A stretch of 64,000 nucleotides of DNA from Leisingera sp. JC1 (lineage in GTDB: Bacteria > Pseudomonadota > Alphaproteobacteria > Rhodobacterales > Rhodobacteraceae). Below the pieces are notes generated by a model. The model saw only the letters and a list, made by a program, of their open reading frames with translations, was not told the origin of the DNA and searched no databases. The stretch covers positions 8,336-72,335 of the forward strand of contig NZ_LYUZ01000001.1 of assembly GCF_001679925.1 (NCBI RefSeq), given 5' to 3'. The translations under genes and the position numbers were made by a program. Shown piece by piece: positions 44,248 to 52,310 of this stretch (positions are counted from its first letter, which is position 1; every line of letters begins with the position of its first letter).

Positions 44248-45033
44248 ATGGAATTGGATGATGCCTATGCCAACGGGGCCTATATCGAAAACGCAGATAA
44301 GTATCCGCCGCGCTGGGCGGCCTCGGCGGAAGATTTCCGTAACAGCCTGCATGAGCGTGCCCGGCTGAACGTGCCTTATGGCGAGGGAGAGCGGCAGACC
44401 TTTGACCTGTTCCTGCCTGAAGGCACCGCCAAGGGACTGTTTGTCTTTGTCCACGGCGGCTATTGGCTGGCTTTCGATAAAAGTTCCTGGTCGCATCTGG
44501 CGCGCGGCGCGCTGGCACATGGTTGGGCGGTGGCGATGCCGTCCTACGATCTGTGTCCGGAGGTGCGAATTGCCGATATCACCCGGCAGGTCACGGCTGC
44601 CGTCAAGAAAGCTGCGGCCGAAGTTGATGGACCAATTGCACTGGCGGGCCATTCCGCGGGTGGCCATCTGGTGGCGCGGATGCTGGACAAGGCGCTGCTG
44701 CCGGCGGACGTGGGCGCACGGATCAAAACAGTGATCCCGATCTCGCCGCTGTCGGACCTGCTGCCCTTGCTGCGCACCTCGATGAACCAGAAGTTCAAGA
44801 TGGATTCGGCTGCTGCGGTGGCAGAAAGCCCGGTGGAGATGCAGGACCGCTATGAGGCGGAGGTCACCGTTTGGGTCGGCGGCGAGGAGCGCCCGGCATT
44901 TCTGGATCAGGCGGTCTGGCTGGTGGAGGCCTGGGGCGCGGATCATGTGATCGCCTTCGGCAAGCATCATTTCAACGTGATTGACCCGCTGGCCGACCCG
45001 GACAGCGATCTGGTGGCGCTGATCGTGAATTGA
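44248..45033 (+). CDS. Alpha/beta hydrolase, kynurenine formamidase-like
   Basis: A 261-residue alpha/beta hydrolase. The HGGYW oxyanion motif (FVHGGYWLAFDKSSW), the nucleophile elbow GHSAGGH, an acid near VWVGGEERPAFLDQ and the catalytic His in GKHHFNVIDPL are all placed. HGGYW is typical of arylformamidases and related carboxylesterases, so hydrolysis of N-formylkynurenine is a candidate reaction, but no tryptophan-pathway genes are near. AGGGGAG precedes the ATG. It is divergent from gabD and upstream of creatinase. Confidence 0.82.
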   Translation: MELDDAYANGAYIENADKYPPRWAASAEDFRNSLHERARLNVPYGEGERQTFDLFLPEGTAKGLFVFVHGGYWLAFDKSSWSHLARGALAHGWAVAMPSYDLCPEVRIADITRQVTAAVKKAAAEVDGPIALAGHSAGGHLVARMLDKALLPADVGARIKTVIPISPLSDLLPLLRTSMNQKFKMDSAAAVAESPVEMQDRYEAEVTVWVGGEERPAFLDQAVWLVEAWGADHVIAFGKHHFNVIDPLADPDSDLVALIVN

Positions 45034-45044
45034 CCACAAGCAGC

Positions 45045-45064
45045 GGTGGGCGGAAACGCCCACC
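45045..45064 (+). terminator. Perfect hairpin after the hydrolase gene, part of a dispersed repeat
   Basis: GGTGGGCG and CGCCCACC form an 8-bp stem with a GAAA tetraloop, 11 bases after the stop. The GGCGGAAACGCCCACCCT core resembles the repeat at 56268-56320 (GGGCGTGAAACGCCCACCCT), so the hairpin may belong to the same repeat family. No T-run follows. Confidence 0.55.
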
Positions 45065-45223
45065 CTGCGGGGCGTAAATACTTCTTGCCAGAATCTCTCT
45101 TCCGAAGCATCTTCCGGCTTAGGGGCCAGGCGATGGCGTCGCCGCATGGAATACATGCCCGCCCCCACATTCCAAAACTGTCCTGAACGCCGGGACCTTT
45201 CTTGTAAGAAGGAAGGGTCTGAT

Positions 45224-46432
45224 ATGACTGCACGTCCTGAAATGTACCGTTTTCACAATGGTGAGAAGGCGCCGCTGCAATTTGCTGTCTCCGAGTACGA
45301 GGCGCGGATTGCGGGCCTGCGCAAGATCATGGCCGACAAAGGGGTGAGCGCCGCGGTCTTCACCTCGATGCACAACATCTCCTACTACTCGGGCTTCACC
45401 TACTGCGCCTTTGGCCGCCCTTACGGCCTGGTGGTGACCGCTTCTGAGGCCGTGACCATCTCGGCCGGGATCGACGCGGGCCAGCCCTGGCGCCGCTCGT
45501 TCTGCGACAACATCACCTACACCGACTGGCAGCGCGACAATTTCTGGCGTGCAATCAAGTCGGTATCGGGAGAGGGCGCGGTGGTCGGCTATGAAAGCGA
45601 TCACCTGACGCTGCTGCAGAAGGCCAAGCTGGAAGGGTTCCTGAAACCGTCCGAACTGGTTGACCTTTATGAGCCGACCATGCGCCAGCGGATGGGCAAA
45701 TCCGCGGCTGAGCTGGACATGATCCGGGCAGGCGCCGCGGTGGCCGACGTCGGCGGCTTTGCGATCCGCGATGCGGTCAAGGAAGGCGCGCGGGAGATAG
45801 ACGTGGCGATGGCCGGCCGTGATGCGATGGAGCTGGAGATTGCCAAGCGTTTCCCGGATGCGGAGTACCGCGATTCCTGGGTGTGGTTCCAGTCCGGCAT
45901 CAACACCGACGGTGCCCACAACCCGGTGACGGGGCGCACCCTGCGGCGCGGCGACATCCTGTCCCTGAACACCTTCCCGATGATCTCCGGTTACTACACG
46001 GCTCTGGAGCGGACCATGTTCGTGAAGGAAGTGGATGCCGACTCCCTGCGCATCTGGGAGGCCAATGTGGCGGCCCATGAGCTGGGCATCTCGCTCTTGA
46101 AGCCGGGTGCGAGCTGTGCGGAAATCACCCATAAGATCAACGCCTTCTTCGAAGAGCAGGACCTGCTGCAGTACCGCACCTTCGGCTATGGCCACTCGTT
46201 CGGCGTCTTGTCGCACTACTATGGCCGCGAGGCGGGGCTGGAGCTGCGCGAGGACATCGACACGGTGCTGGAGCCGGGCATGGTGATCTCGATGGAGCCG
46301 ATGCTGACAATCGCCGATGGCCAGTCAGGTGCCGGCGGCTACCGCGAGCATGACATCCTGATCATCCACGAGGACGGCAACGAGAACATCACCAAGTACC
46401 CCTATGGGCCGGAGTTCAACGTCGTCGGCTGA
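45224..46432 (+). CDS. Creatinase (creatine amidinohydrolase)
   Basis: Hydrolyses creatine to sarcosine and urea. The 402 residues match the length of known creatinases and the two-domain 'pita-bread' fold (N-terminal about 1-160, catalytic about 165-400). Typical sequence: FTSMHNISYYSGFTYCAFGRPYGLVV in the N-domain, then FQSGINTDGAHNPVTGR and FGYGHSFGVLSHYYGREAGLELRED in the catalytic domain; His in the latter fits the catalytic His. Unlike metal aminopeptidases of the same fold, the full set of metal ligands is not preserved. ATG 45224 follows AAGGAAGGG. Sarcosine produced here could join the betaine route implied by the genes at 59-61 kb. Confidence 0.88.
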   Translation: MTARPEMYRFHNGEKAPLQFAVSEYEARIAGLRKIMADKGVSAAVFTSMHNISYYSGFTYCAFGRPYGLVVTASEAVTISAGIDAGQPWRRSFCDNITYTDWQRDNFWRAIKSVSGEGAVVGYESDHLTLLQKAKLEGFLKPSELVDLYEPTMRQRMGKSAAELDMIRAGAAVADVGGFAIRDAVKEGAREIDVAMAGRDAMELEIAKRFPDAEYRDSWVWFQSGINTDGAHNPVTGRTLRRGDILSLNTFPMISGYYTALERTMFVKEVDADSLRIWEANVAAHELGISLLKPGASCAEITHKINAFFEEQDLLQYRTFGYGHSFGVLSHYYGREAGLELREDIDTVLEPGMVISMEPMLTIADGQSGAGGYREHDILIIHEDGNENITKYPYGPEFNVVG

Positions 46433-46474
46433 GGCTTCCGGTTTTTGAAAAGAAGCAGGGGGTGACATCCGTGC

Positions 46475-46507
46475 ACCCCCTGTGCACCGGGCAGGTGCAC
46501 AGGGGGT
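46475..46507. terminator. Bidirectional 14-bp hairpin between convergent genes
   Basis: ACCCCCTGTGCACC pairs perfectly with GGTGCACAGGGGGT across a GGGCA loop, between the ends of the creatinase gene and the minus-strand methyltransferase gene. An overlapping alternative pairing, AGGGGGTG with CACCCCCT, lies just before it. A 16-base core (46470-46485) is repeated at 31548-31563. Confidence 0.75.
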
Positions 46508-46512
46508 TTAGT

Positions 46513-47745
46513 CTAGTGATAGGCTTGGTCCAAAGGGCGGGTTTGCGCGGGTTGGGACCGCGGGCAAACCGGGGCCTGCGGAACCGCCGCTTCGTGGTCG
46601 GCTTGCAGCGGGTGGTTCGCTTTCCACGCCCGTGTCATCCACAGAGCGGCAGCAGCAGGTTCTTGTGCAGCCTGCAGCAGTTCGTGCACCGACAGGCTCA
46701 GCTGCGCGGCGTCGTGCTGGGCAATCACCCTGAGAAGGTCCCCGGCCTTGGCCGTTTCCGGGTGATCCAGCAGAAACGCGGTGCGCCCCCAATGCCCCCC
46801 GGACGTCAACCCGTTCGCCACTTGCACCCCAGGTGCCAGGTTCATTTCGAAGCTGATCAGCACCGCGTGGATGCTGCCCGGTGCGGTGCAGGCCAGATCC
46901 TTTACAACCCGCGCCGGATTGATGTTCGGCCGGGTGAAGTCGAACTCGAACAGCTCTGCCGCTGGGCCCAAGGGGCGGAGCTTGCAGGCTTCGAAATCGT
47001 TCGGGGTAAGCTGTGCCACGCGGGCGAAGTGGTGAAAGGCGCTGAGGTCAAAGCCTTCTGCCTCCTGCGGGCGCCAGAGGTCCAGGAGGCCGGAGCTTTC
47101 CACCGGCTGGGCCAACAATGTCCCGCGTTCCGGGATGGCGCGTGCGCCGGGTTTGGCCAGCGCCGACATGGCGTGGGTAAGGGTCGCAAGGGCGCCTTCG
47201 CCCAGCAGAACGGTATCGACGATTTCCGAGATCACCACATCTGCCTGCTCTGGAATGTCCGCGCCGACGACGATCTCATGCGACCATTTCGGGATGACGG
47301 TGATGCGGTCGCTCAGCCCGTTTGCCGCGATGACTCTGGTCGCGGCCTGGGCGATCAGCGGCTGCTGTTCGCAGGTGTAGACATGTTTCGCGCCCGACCG
47401 CGCCGCCAGCATGGCGGTCAAGCCAGCGCCGCAGCCAATGTCGAGCACCACATCGCCAGGTTTCACCTTGGCTGCGATGGCCTTGGCATAGGCCTTGTTG
47501 CGGGCGGTGTCCGACAGCATCGGAAAATGCCAGCGGGGCACAAATGTCTGGTGCAGCCGCTCCTGCAGGATCTGTGCCTCGTGGTGGCTGGGATCCAGGC
47601 TGAGAGCCTCGGAGAGGAGTTGTGCGGTCTGGAGGCCGCCATCGGTCAGCGGGGCGGACTTTGCGGTTTGGACGAGACTGTTGGCGTCTTGGGCGTTGAG
47701 AATGGGATTTTCCGGGAAACGGGCAGGGGGTAGTCTTTCAGGCAA
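46513..47745 (-). CDS. PRMT7-like SAM-dependent protein arginine methyltransferase
   Basis: A 410-residue class I methyltransferase. Residues about 35-65 look like one TPR-like helical pair. SAM motif I is VVLDIGCGAGLTAMLAAR (about 100-117). The segment VVISEIVDTVLLGEGALATLTHAMSAL matches the 'double-E' loop of arginine methyltransferases in the PRMT7 version (SE..DT.L.GEG), and a beta-barrel-like C-terminal part follows with PERGTLLAQPVESS. PRMTs are rare in bacteria. The start is TTG 47745 with GAGG upstream. Substrate unknown; the protein ends in a poorly conserved Pro/Gln-rich tail. Convergent with creatinase. Confidence 0.75.
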   Translation of the reverse strand: MPERLPPARFPENPILNAQDANSLVQTAKSAPLTDGGLQTAQLLSEALSLDPSHHEAQILQERLHQTFVPRWHFPMLSDTARNKAYAKAIAAKVKPGDVVLDIGCGAGLTAMLAARSGAKHVYTCEQQPLIAQAATRVIAANGLSDRITVIPKWSHEIVVGADIPEQADVVISEIVDTVLLGEGALATLTHAMSALAKPGARAIPERGTLLAQPVESSGLLDLWRPQEAEGFDLSAFHHFARVAQLTPNDFEACKLRPLGPAAELFEFDFTRPNINPARVVKDLACTAPGSIHAVLISFEMNLAPGVQVANGLTSGGHWGRTAFLLDHPETAKAGDLLRVIAQHDAAQLSLSVHELLQAAQEPAAAALWMTRAWKANHPLQADHEAAVPQAPVCPRSQPAQTRPLDQAYH

Positions 47746-48049
47746 CTTTTTTCCTCATTTGAAGCAAATGCCACTGACCTGCATATTCCACGGGCGTGTC
47801 TAACAATTGGTGAAGGGACGCTGGTGGCCGCAAAAAAGGCGCGGGTGATCCGCTGCGGCTGCACAGGACAGGGGGCTGAATTGGCCTGTGTCCAGCTGGA
47901 ACTTAGAACAGCGGCTGCGGCAGGGCCGTTGCGCCGGGGCGGGTCTTGGGGCATATGTGCGCCACGGCATAGCCTGCCCCGTTGTTACCCTCTTGCTGAG
48001 GACGCCCGCATGTCCGCGCGCGCCCCGCGAGGAAGAAAGAGCCACCGCC
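47746..48049. other. Intergenic stretch between divergent genes, no gene recognised
   Basis: A 304-base gap between the methyltransferase gene and pssA. It must contain both promoters. I see one imperfect GGGGCGGG/CCTGCCCC pairing around 47936-47985 but no convincing small gene; the psd gene often found before pssA in relatives is not here. Confidence 0.45.
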
Positions 48050-48796
48050 ATGTATGACGCCCCGGAAAAGAAGAAATCGGAATTTGCGCTGATCCAGCTG
48101 ATGCCGAACCTGATGACCATCGGCGCCATCTGCGCCGGGCTGTCGGCGATCCGCTTTGCCATCTCCGGCAACTTCAAGCTGGCGGTGATGCTGATCCTGC
48201 TGGCGGCGGTGCTGGATGGGCTGGACGGGCGGTTGGCGCGGGCGCTGCGCAGTGTCAGCAAAATGGGGGCGGAGCTGGATTCACTGGCCGATTTCCTGAA
48301 CTTCGGGGTGGCGACGCCGCTGGTCATCTACCTGTGGGCACTGCAGGACATGCGGGGCATCGGCTGGATTTCGGTGCTGGTGTTCTCAGTCTGCTGCGTG
48401 GTCCGGCTGGCACGGTTCAATGTTTCTGCCAAGTCGGAGGAAGACGCGCCGAAGCTGCGCAAAGGGTATTTCGAGGGCATCCCCTCACCCGCGGGCGCGC
48501 TGCTGGCGCTGCTGCCGATGTTTGCTTCCTTTGCCTATGGCGGCCGCGAACCGGTGCTGCATGACCTGGTGATCTGTCTCACCATGGTGCTGGTGGGGCT
48601 GGCAATGATCAGCCACATTCCGACCTGGTCGCCGAAAGCGGTTAAAATTTCACGAGAGAATGTTAAGTACCTGCTTGTGGGCTTTGCCTTCATGGCTGCG
48701 GCATTACTGACCTATGCATGGACCGTGCTGGTTGTGCTATGCCTTGGCTACGTTGCTATGGTGATTTGGGGGCTGGTTTCCAAGCCAAAAGACTAG
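48050..48796 (+). CDS. pssA: CDP-diacylglycerol-serine O-phosphatidyltransferase
   Basis: Integral membrane enzyme (248 residues) that makes phosphatidylserine from CDP-diacylglycerol and serine. The CDP-alcohol phosphotransferase motif D-G-x2-[DG]...A-R...G...D...D is complete in DGLDGRLARALRSVSKMGAELDSLAD, and about eight hydrophobic segments span the protein. MPNLMTIGAICAGLSAIRFA at the N-terminus and RKGYFEGIPSPAGALL are typical of PssA of this type. ATG 48050 is taken with GAGGAAG upstream; longer frames are unconserved. It is followed by pmtA, giving PS and PE-to-PC steps in one operon. Confidence 0.93.
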   Translation: MYDAPEKKKSEFALIQLMPNLMTIGAICAGLSAIRFAISGNFKLAVMLILLAAVLDGLDGRLARALRSVSKMGAELDSLADFLNFGVATPLVIYLWALQDMRGIGWISVLVFSVCCVVRLARFNVSAKSEEDAPKLRKGYFEGIPSPAGALLALLPMFASFAYGGREPVLHDLVICLTMVLVGLAMISHIPTWSPKAVKISRENVKYLLVGFAFMAAALLTYAWTVLVVLCLGYVAMVIWGLVSKPKD

Positions 48797-48821
48797 CCCA
48801 AGACGTCCGGGGAGGGACGAA

Positions 48822-49445
48822 TTGGATATCAAAGCAGTTGAGGAATCATACGCGCGCTGGGCGCCGGTGTATGATAAGACATTCGGTGCGGTGACGCGCT
48901 CTGGCCGCCGCAGGGCGACCCGTTACATCAATTCCCGCGAAGGCAAGGTGCTGGAGGTTGGGGTCGGCACCGGCTTGTCCCTGCAGCACTACGCGCCGCA
49001 TCTGCAGGTGACGGGGATTGATTTCAGCCACGACATGCTGAAGAAGGCACAAGGTAAGGTGCAGGAGCTGGGGCTGAAACAGGTCGAGGCGCTGCGGCAG
49101 ATGGATGCCCGGCAGCTGGATTTCCCGGATAACTCCTTCGACACTGTGGCGGCGATGCATGTGCTGTCGGTGGTGCCGGACCCGGACAAGGTGATGCATG
49201 AGATCGCGCGGGTTCTGAAGCCCGGCGGCAAGGTGGTGATCACCAATCACTTCAAGAGCGGTAAGGGGGTGCGGGCCTCGCTGGAGAAGCTGTCGGCGCC
49301 TCTGGCCAATGTGATCGGCTGGCATTCTGATTTTGCGCTGGAGACGGTGCTGCAGGAGGACCGGCTGCAGGTCGAGATGCAGGAGAGCATTCCGCCTTTC
49401 GGGATGATGACATTCCTGGTGCTGGGCAAGCAGCAGAACATGTGA
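48822..49445 (+). CDS. pmtA: Phosphatidylethanolamine N-methyltransferase
   Basis: SAM-dependent methyltransferase of 207 residues resembling the Rhodobacter-type PmtA, which methylates phosphatidylethanolamine three times to phosphatidylcholine. Motif I is VLEVGVGTGLSLQHYAPHLQVTGIDFSHDMLKKAQ; later motifs are FDTVAAMHVLSVVPDPDKVMHEIARVLKPGGKVVITNHF and the C-terminal PPFGMMTFLVLGK. Start is TTG 48822 after GGGGAGGGA. It follows pssA by 25 bases, which supports a phospholipid role over other small methyltransferases. Confidence 0.88.
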   Translation: MDIKAVEESYARWAPVYDKTFGAVTRSGRRRATRYINSREGKVLEVGVGTGLSLQHYAPHLQVTGIDFSHDMLKKAQGKVQELGLKQVEALRQMDARQLDFPDNSFDTVAAMHVLSVVPDPDKVMHEIARVLKPGGKVVITNHFKSGKGVRASLEKLSAPLANVIGWHSDFALETVLQEDRLQVEMQESIPPFGMMTFLVLGKQQNM

Positions 49446-49466
49446 AACACCCTGTTTCCGCACTGC

Positions 49467-49495
49467 AGCCCCGGGGGGATCCTCCGGGGCTTTTC
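49467..49495 (+). terminator. Rho-independent terminator of pssA-pmtA
   Basis: AGCCCCGG pairs with CCGGGGCT and runs into TTTTCTTT, 21 bases after the pmtA stop. Confidence 0.88.
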
Positions 49496-49551
49496 TTTGT
49501 GCGGCCTGTCTGCAACAGTGCAGTTGAAACGGGTGGAATTGGACTGCCTCA

Positions 49552-49578
49552 GGGCATGTAAAACCTTTTTACATGCCC
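49552..49578 (+). promoter_or_regulatory. 27-bp perfect palindrome upstream of the AAA+ cluster
   Basis: GGGCATGTAAAA and TTTTACATGCCC are perfectly complementary with a 3-base spacer (CCT), 41 bases before the first gene of the cluster. There is no T-run behind it, so it looks like an operator for a dimeric regulator rather than a terminator. Confidence 0.55.
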
Positions 49579-49618
49579 ATATCAGGACCAGGTATTTGAC
49601 AGGGAAGGAGCGGATGCG

Positions 49619-50701
49619 ATGAGTGTGTCCCAATTTGAGAAAATGGTGGCGGACAGCCAGGACAAGGTGCGCGAGTCGCAGTCCAGGATCGAGGCGCTGA
49701 CCTCGCGCATTGAGGCCGCGCGCAGCAAGATCGAGGCGGGCGAGGATGCCAGCATCGACATCGAGAACGCCACGCTGGAAGATGTGCATGCGCATACCGA
49801 GGTGATGAACGCCAATATCGCCGAGCTGATCATGGGGCTGGATGATGTGACGGCGGCGTTCTCCAAGGATTTTGACGAGATGCGCTCGAAAACCGGCTGG
49901 GAGAGCTTTGTCGGCTTCTTCTCCAAGGGCAAGTCGGACTCGATGCGCCAGGAGCGGATGCGCACGGCGAATATCGACGACAAGCTTCAGGACCTGATCG
50001 CCAAGTCGGATGTGATCGTGAAGCTTCTGGAGGGCCAGCTGGCCACCCTGGAGGAGCAGCGCGAGAAGGTGCAGACCAACCTGTCTGCAACCCTGGACGA
50101 CCGCGAGTTCACGGTGCAGGAGCTGGAGGGCGTGCGCGCGCAGATCGTGGCGCTGGACCCGCAGATCATCGAGCTGGAGAACAAGATTTCAGTCGAGCAG
50201 GACGCCGCCGCGCGCACCAAGCTGGAGACCGAACTGGCGGACATTAACGCCAAATACAACGCGCTGGTGCAGGAGGAGCAGGTGAAGCTTGCGAAATCCC
50301 AGACGCTGGAGCGCTATATCGAGAAGGGCAAGACCTGGGTCGACAGCCTGCAGAACCAGGCGGCGACGCAGATGGTGCTGATCAACAAGCTGCAGACGGA
50401 CACCCAGCAGCGGGTGGTGCTGTATGACGCGCTGACGAAATCGCTGAAGACCGCGCAGCAGCAAGATGTGGCGCACCGGATCAACGAGATCGGCGTGCAG
50501 ACCGACAAGGAAGCCCAGACCGCAATGGCGGCGATCGGCACCGCGACCAACCAGAAGATGGCCGACATGCTGGAAGCGCATGAGGGCAACATGGTGTTCG
50601 CCCGCGACGTGCTGGAGAAGAAGGCTAAGGCGGATGAACGCTTTGCCCGCCGGTTTGCGGCAATTGTCGAGAAGCACGACAAGAACCTGTATGGGGGGTG
50701 A
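49619..50701 (+). CDS. Long coiled-coil protein, first gene of the AAA+ cluster
   Basis: A 360-residue, almost wholly helical protein with no signal peptide or membrane segment. Coiled-coil stretches cover about 1-60, 120-235 and 250-300 (for example QLATLEEQREKVQTNLSATLDD and DPQIIELENKISVEQDAAARTKLETELADI). A more compact segment, TGWESFVGFFSKGKSDSMRQERMRTANIDDKLQDL, lies at about 92-127. The general look recalls TelA/toxic-anion-resistance proteins, but I cannot confirm that family. A good AAGGAG site precedes ATG 49619. It overlaps the next small gene, and all genes to 57304 run in the same direction. Confidence 0.78.
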   Translation: MSVSQFEKMVADSQDKVRESQSRIEALTSRIEAARSKIEAGEDASIDIENATLEDVHAHTEVMNANIAELIMGLDDVTAAFSKDFDEMRSKTGWESFVGFFSKGKSDSMRQERMRTANIDDKLQDLIAKSDVIVKLLEGQLATLEEQREKVQTNLSATLDDREFTVQELEGVRAQIVALDPQIIELENKISVEQDAAARTKLETELADINAKYNALVQEEQVKLAKSQTLERYIEKGKTWVDSLQNQAATQMVLINKLQTDTQQRVVLYDALTKSLKTAQQQDVAHRINEIGVQTDKEAQTAMAAIGTATNQKMADMLEAHEGNMVFARDVLEKKAKADERFARRFAAIVEKHDKNLYGG

Positions 50702-50916
50702 GTGTGTTTAGGCTCTCCGAAGTCAACGGGTCTTTTCTCTACAAGGCCAGCACCTTAAGTGATTTCTATCTGCAGATAGCGCTTATGGCAGTTGCCATTT
50801 ATTTCATCCCGTCTGAAAGCAATACCAAGTGGGCAATTTTCGCAGGTGGGGCGGTTGCTTCGTGGGGAAGCTATGCAAGGAAACGAAAGGACAAAGAAGG
50901 CGGTCGAAATGACTAA
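50698..50916 (+). CDS. Small low-GC protein with one membrane segment
   Basis: A 72-residue protein (GTG start overlapping the previous stop as GTGA; a second GTG at 50704 is possible). A hydrophobic stretch at about 24-38 (LQIALMAVAIYFIP) and a second at about 44-56 precede a basic tail ARKRKDKEGG. The GC content of 50700-50940 is only about 48%, well below the neighbours, hinting at recent insertion. A further 59-codon frame (50909-51088) overlaps its end and runs through the repeat to the next gene; I do not trust it. Confidence 0.5.
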   Translation: MSVFRLSEVNGSFLYKASTLSDFYLQIALMAVAIYFIPSESNTKWAIFAGGAVASWGSYARKRKDKEGGRND

Positions 50917-50994
50917 GACCAGTCAAGACTATGCTGTTCTTACAACTTGCATTTGCCCACGCTGGAAATTGAGTGTGCGGAACACGGGACAGTT

Positions 50995-51041
50995 CCCGGC
51001 CGCGGGTGGGGGTGTAGCGCCCGCCCGTGGGGGCGGCCGGG
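50995..51041 (-). repeat. GC-rich inverted-repeat element, copy C (inverted)
   Basis: Arms CCCGGCCG (50995-51002) and CGGCCGGG (51034-51041) enclose a core that, on the minus strand, matches the elements at 54765-54819 and 56268-56320. It lies between the low-GC small gene and the next cluster gene. Confidence 0.6.
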
Positions 51042-51084
51042 CGCTGTCCGCGCCGCAAGCGGCACGTCCGGAAAGGGGAGCTGT

Positions 51085-52206
51085 ATGACCGATCCCTCCC
51101 ACGACCACGCCGGCCTCAGCGATACCTTCGCCTCGCGCCGGTATTTCAAGAAGTTCGAGACCATCATCCGGCATCTGACCCGGGTGGCGGCGGCGATGCA
51201 GGCGGAGGGGCGGCTGTCGAAATCCGATGTGAAGGTGCTGACCGCCTACCTGATGCGGCTCAATTTCACCTTCCGCGCGCTTTCGATGAAATACCTGATG
51301 GCGGGGCGCGATACTGGGCGGTTTTTCGGCAGCCTGGCGATGGACAAGCGCGACAGCGGCTTTCCGGTCGCCGCCGAACTCATGACCATGGCCAACGACG
51401 CCCAGCAGGCGGAACGGCATCTGGCCAATATGGCCAGTGAGGCGCAGCTGAAGGACGATATGGTGCGCAACATCATCTCGGACCGCACGGTGCCCTCGAA
51501 ACTGCAGTTCGCGCTGTCGCAGCGGCTGTATTACCAGGAGCTCTCGAAGGGGCGGCTGTTCTGGACCCAGAACGATCCGGTTTGCGAATGGCTGGAAAAC
51601 ATCGGCGAGCGGCGGCGGCGCTTCCTGCTGCACTGGGCGGCCTATGACAGCCAGGTGAACCTGCCGGTGATCTACCTGATGGAGCTGGAGGACAGCGGCA
51701 AGGTGGCTTTGCCCAAGGATGAGCGCCGCTGGCCGGAAGTGCAGGCGCATCTGATGGCGCAGGCATTGGCCGGGCTGAAACTGGTGACCATTGCCAAGGG
51801 GTTTGACGAGGATTTCGACGACCTCCACCCCAAGCATTTGCGCCGTTACCATGTGGGGCCGATGTATTCCTCGGCTTACACCGAACAGTCCGGCCCGCTG
51901 CACCAGGTGCTGGAGCAGGCGGAGGCGCCCGCGGGCCAGGACTGGGCGCTGGCCTGGACGCTGGAGGAGCTGGAAAGCGAAGACGTGCGCGAGGAGCGCG
52001 CAGGCTGGTTCGGCACTGTGGAGCGGGAGATCTTTGCGCTCGACCCCTTTGGCGGGCGCGGCGCCGATACCGGGGCAACCCGGACCCAGCGCGCGATCAT
52101 CCTGCCGCAGCGCCCGTTCCAGGTGCTGGCGGAGCTGGACCCGCCGGGGTTCGGCGATGTGCAGAAGTTCGTGGTGAGCGACGCCGGGCAAGTGCTGCGG
52201 TATTGA
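51085..52206 (+). CDS. Uncharacterised helical protein of the AAA+ cluster
   Basis: A 373-residue soluble protein, no signal or membrane segment. The N-terminal half is helical (RYFKKFETIIRHLTRVAAAMQAEGRL, then KVLTAYLMRLNFTFRALSMKYLMAGRD); the middle has ERRRRFLLHWAAYDSQVNLPVIYLMELEDSG; the last third is acidic. I recognise no domain or catalytic motif. ATG 51085 follows AAAGGGGAG; a longer upstream frame passes through the repeat and is unlikely. It precedes the AAA+ ATPase and is probably its partner. Confidence 0.78.
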   Translation: MTDPSHDHAGLSDTFASRRYFKKFETIIRHLTRVAAAMQAEGRLSKSDVKVLTAYLMRLNFTFRALSMKYLMAGRDTGRFFGSLAMDKRDSGFPVAAELMTMANDAQQAERHLANMASEAQLKDDMVRNIISDRTVPSKLQFALSQRLYYQELSKGRLFWTQNDPVCEWLENIGERRRRFLLHWAAYDSQVNLPVIYLMELEDSGKVALPKDERRWPEVQAHLMAQALAGLKLVTIAKGFDEDFDDLHPKHLRRYHVGPMYSSAYTEQSGPLHQVLEQAEAPAGQDWALAWTLEELESEDVREERAGWFGTVEREIFALDPFGGRGADTGATRTQRAIILPQRPFQVLAELDPPGFGDVQKFVVSDAGQVLRY

Positions 52207-52240
52207 GCGGCAGCGCGTGCTGCCGGCTGCGGAGCCTCCG

Positions 52241-52266
52241 GCGGGAGTATTTGTAGAAAGATGAAG
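52241..52266 (+). repeat. GAGTATTT-AAGATGAA intergenic element
   Basis: GCGGGAGTATTTGTAGAAAG followed by ATGAAG, close to the element before glcE at 37188-37210. It lies in the 104-base gap before the AAA+ gene. Confidence 0.45.
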
Positions 52267-52310
52267 GCGAACCGGTTTTTGGGCGGCGCGCTGCGGATTG
52301 AGAGGGTGAA

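Noticed and set aside
50909-51088. A 59-codon frame overlapping the small low-GC gene and reaching the next start with an ATGA overlap
   Set aside because: Most of it is translated from the GC-rich repeat; no ribosome site and a low-complexity product. The coupling overlap is noted but not enough.
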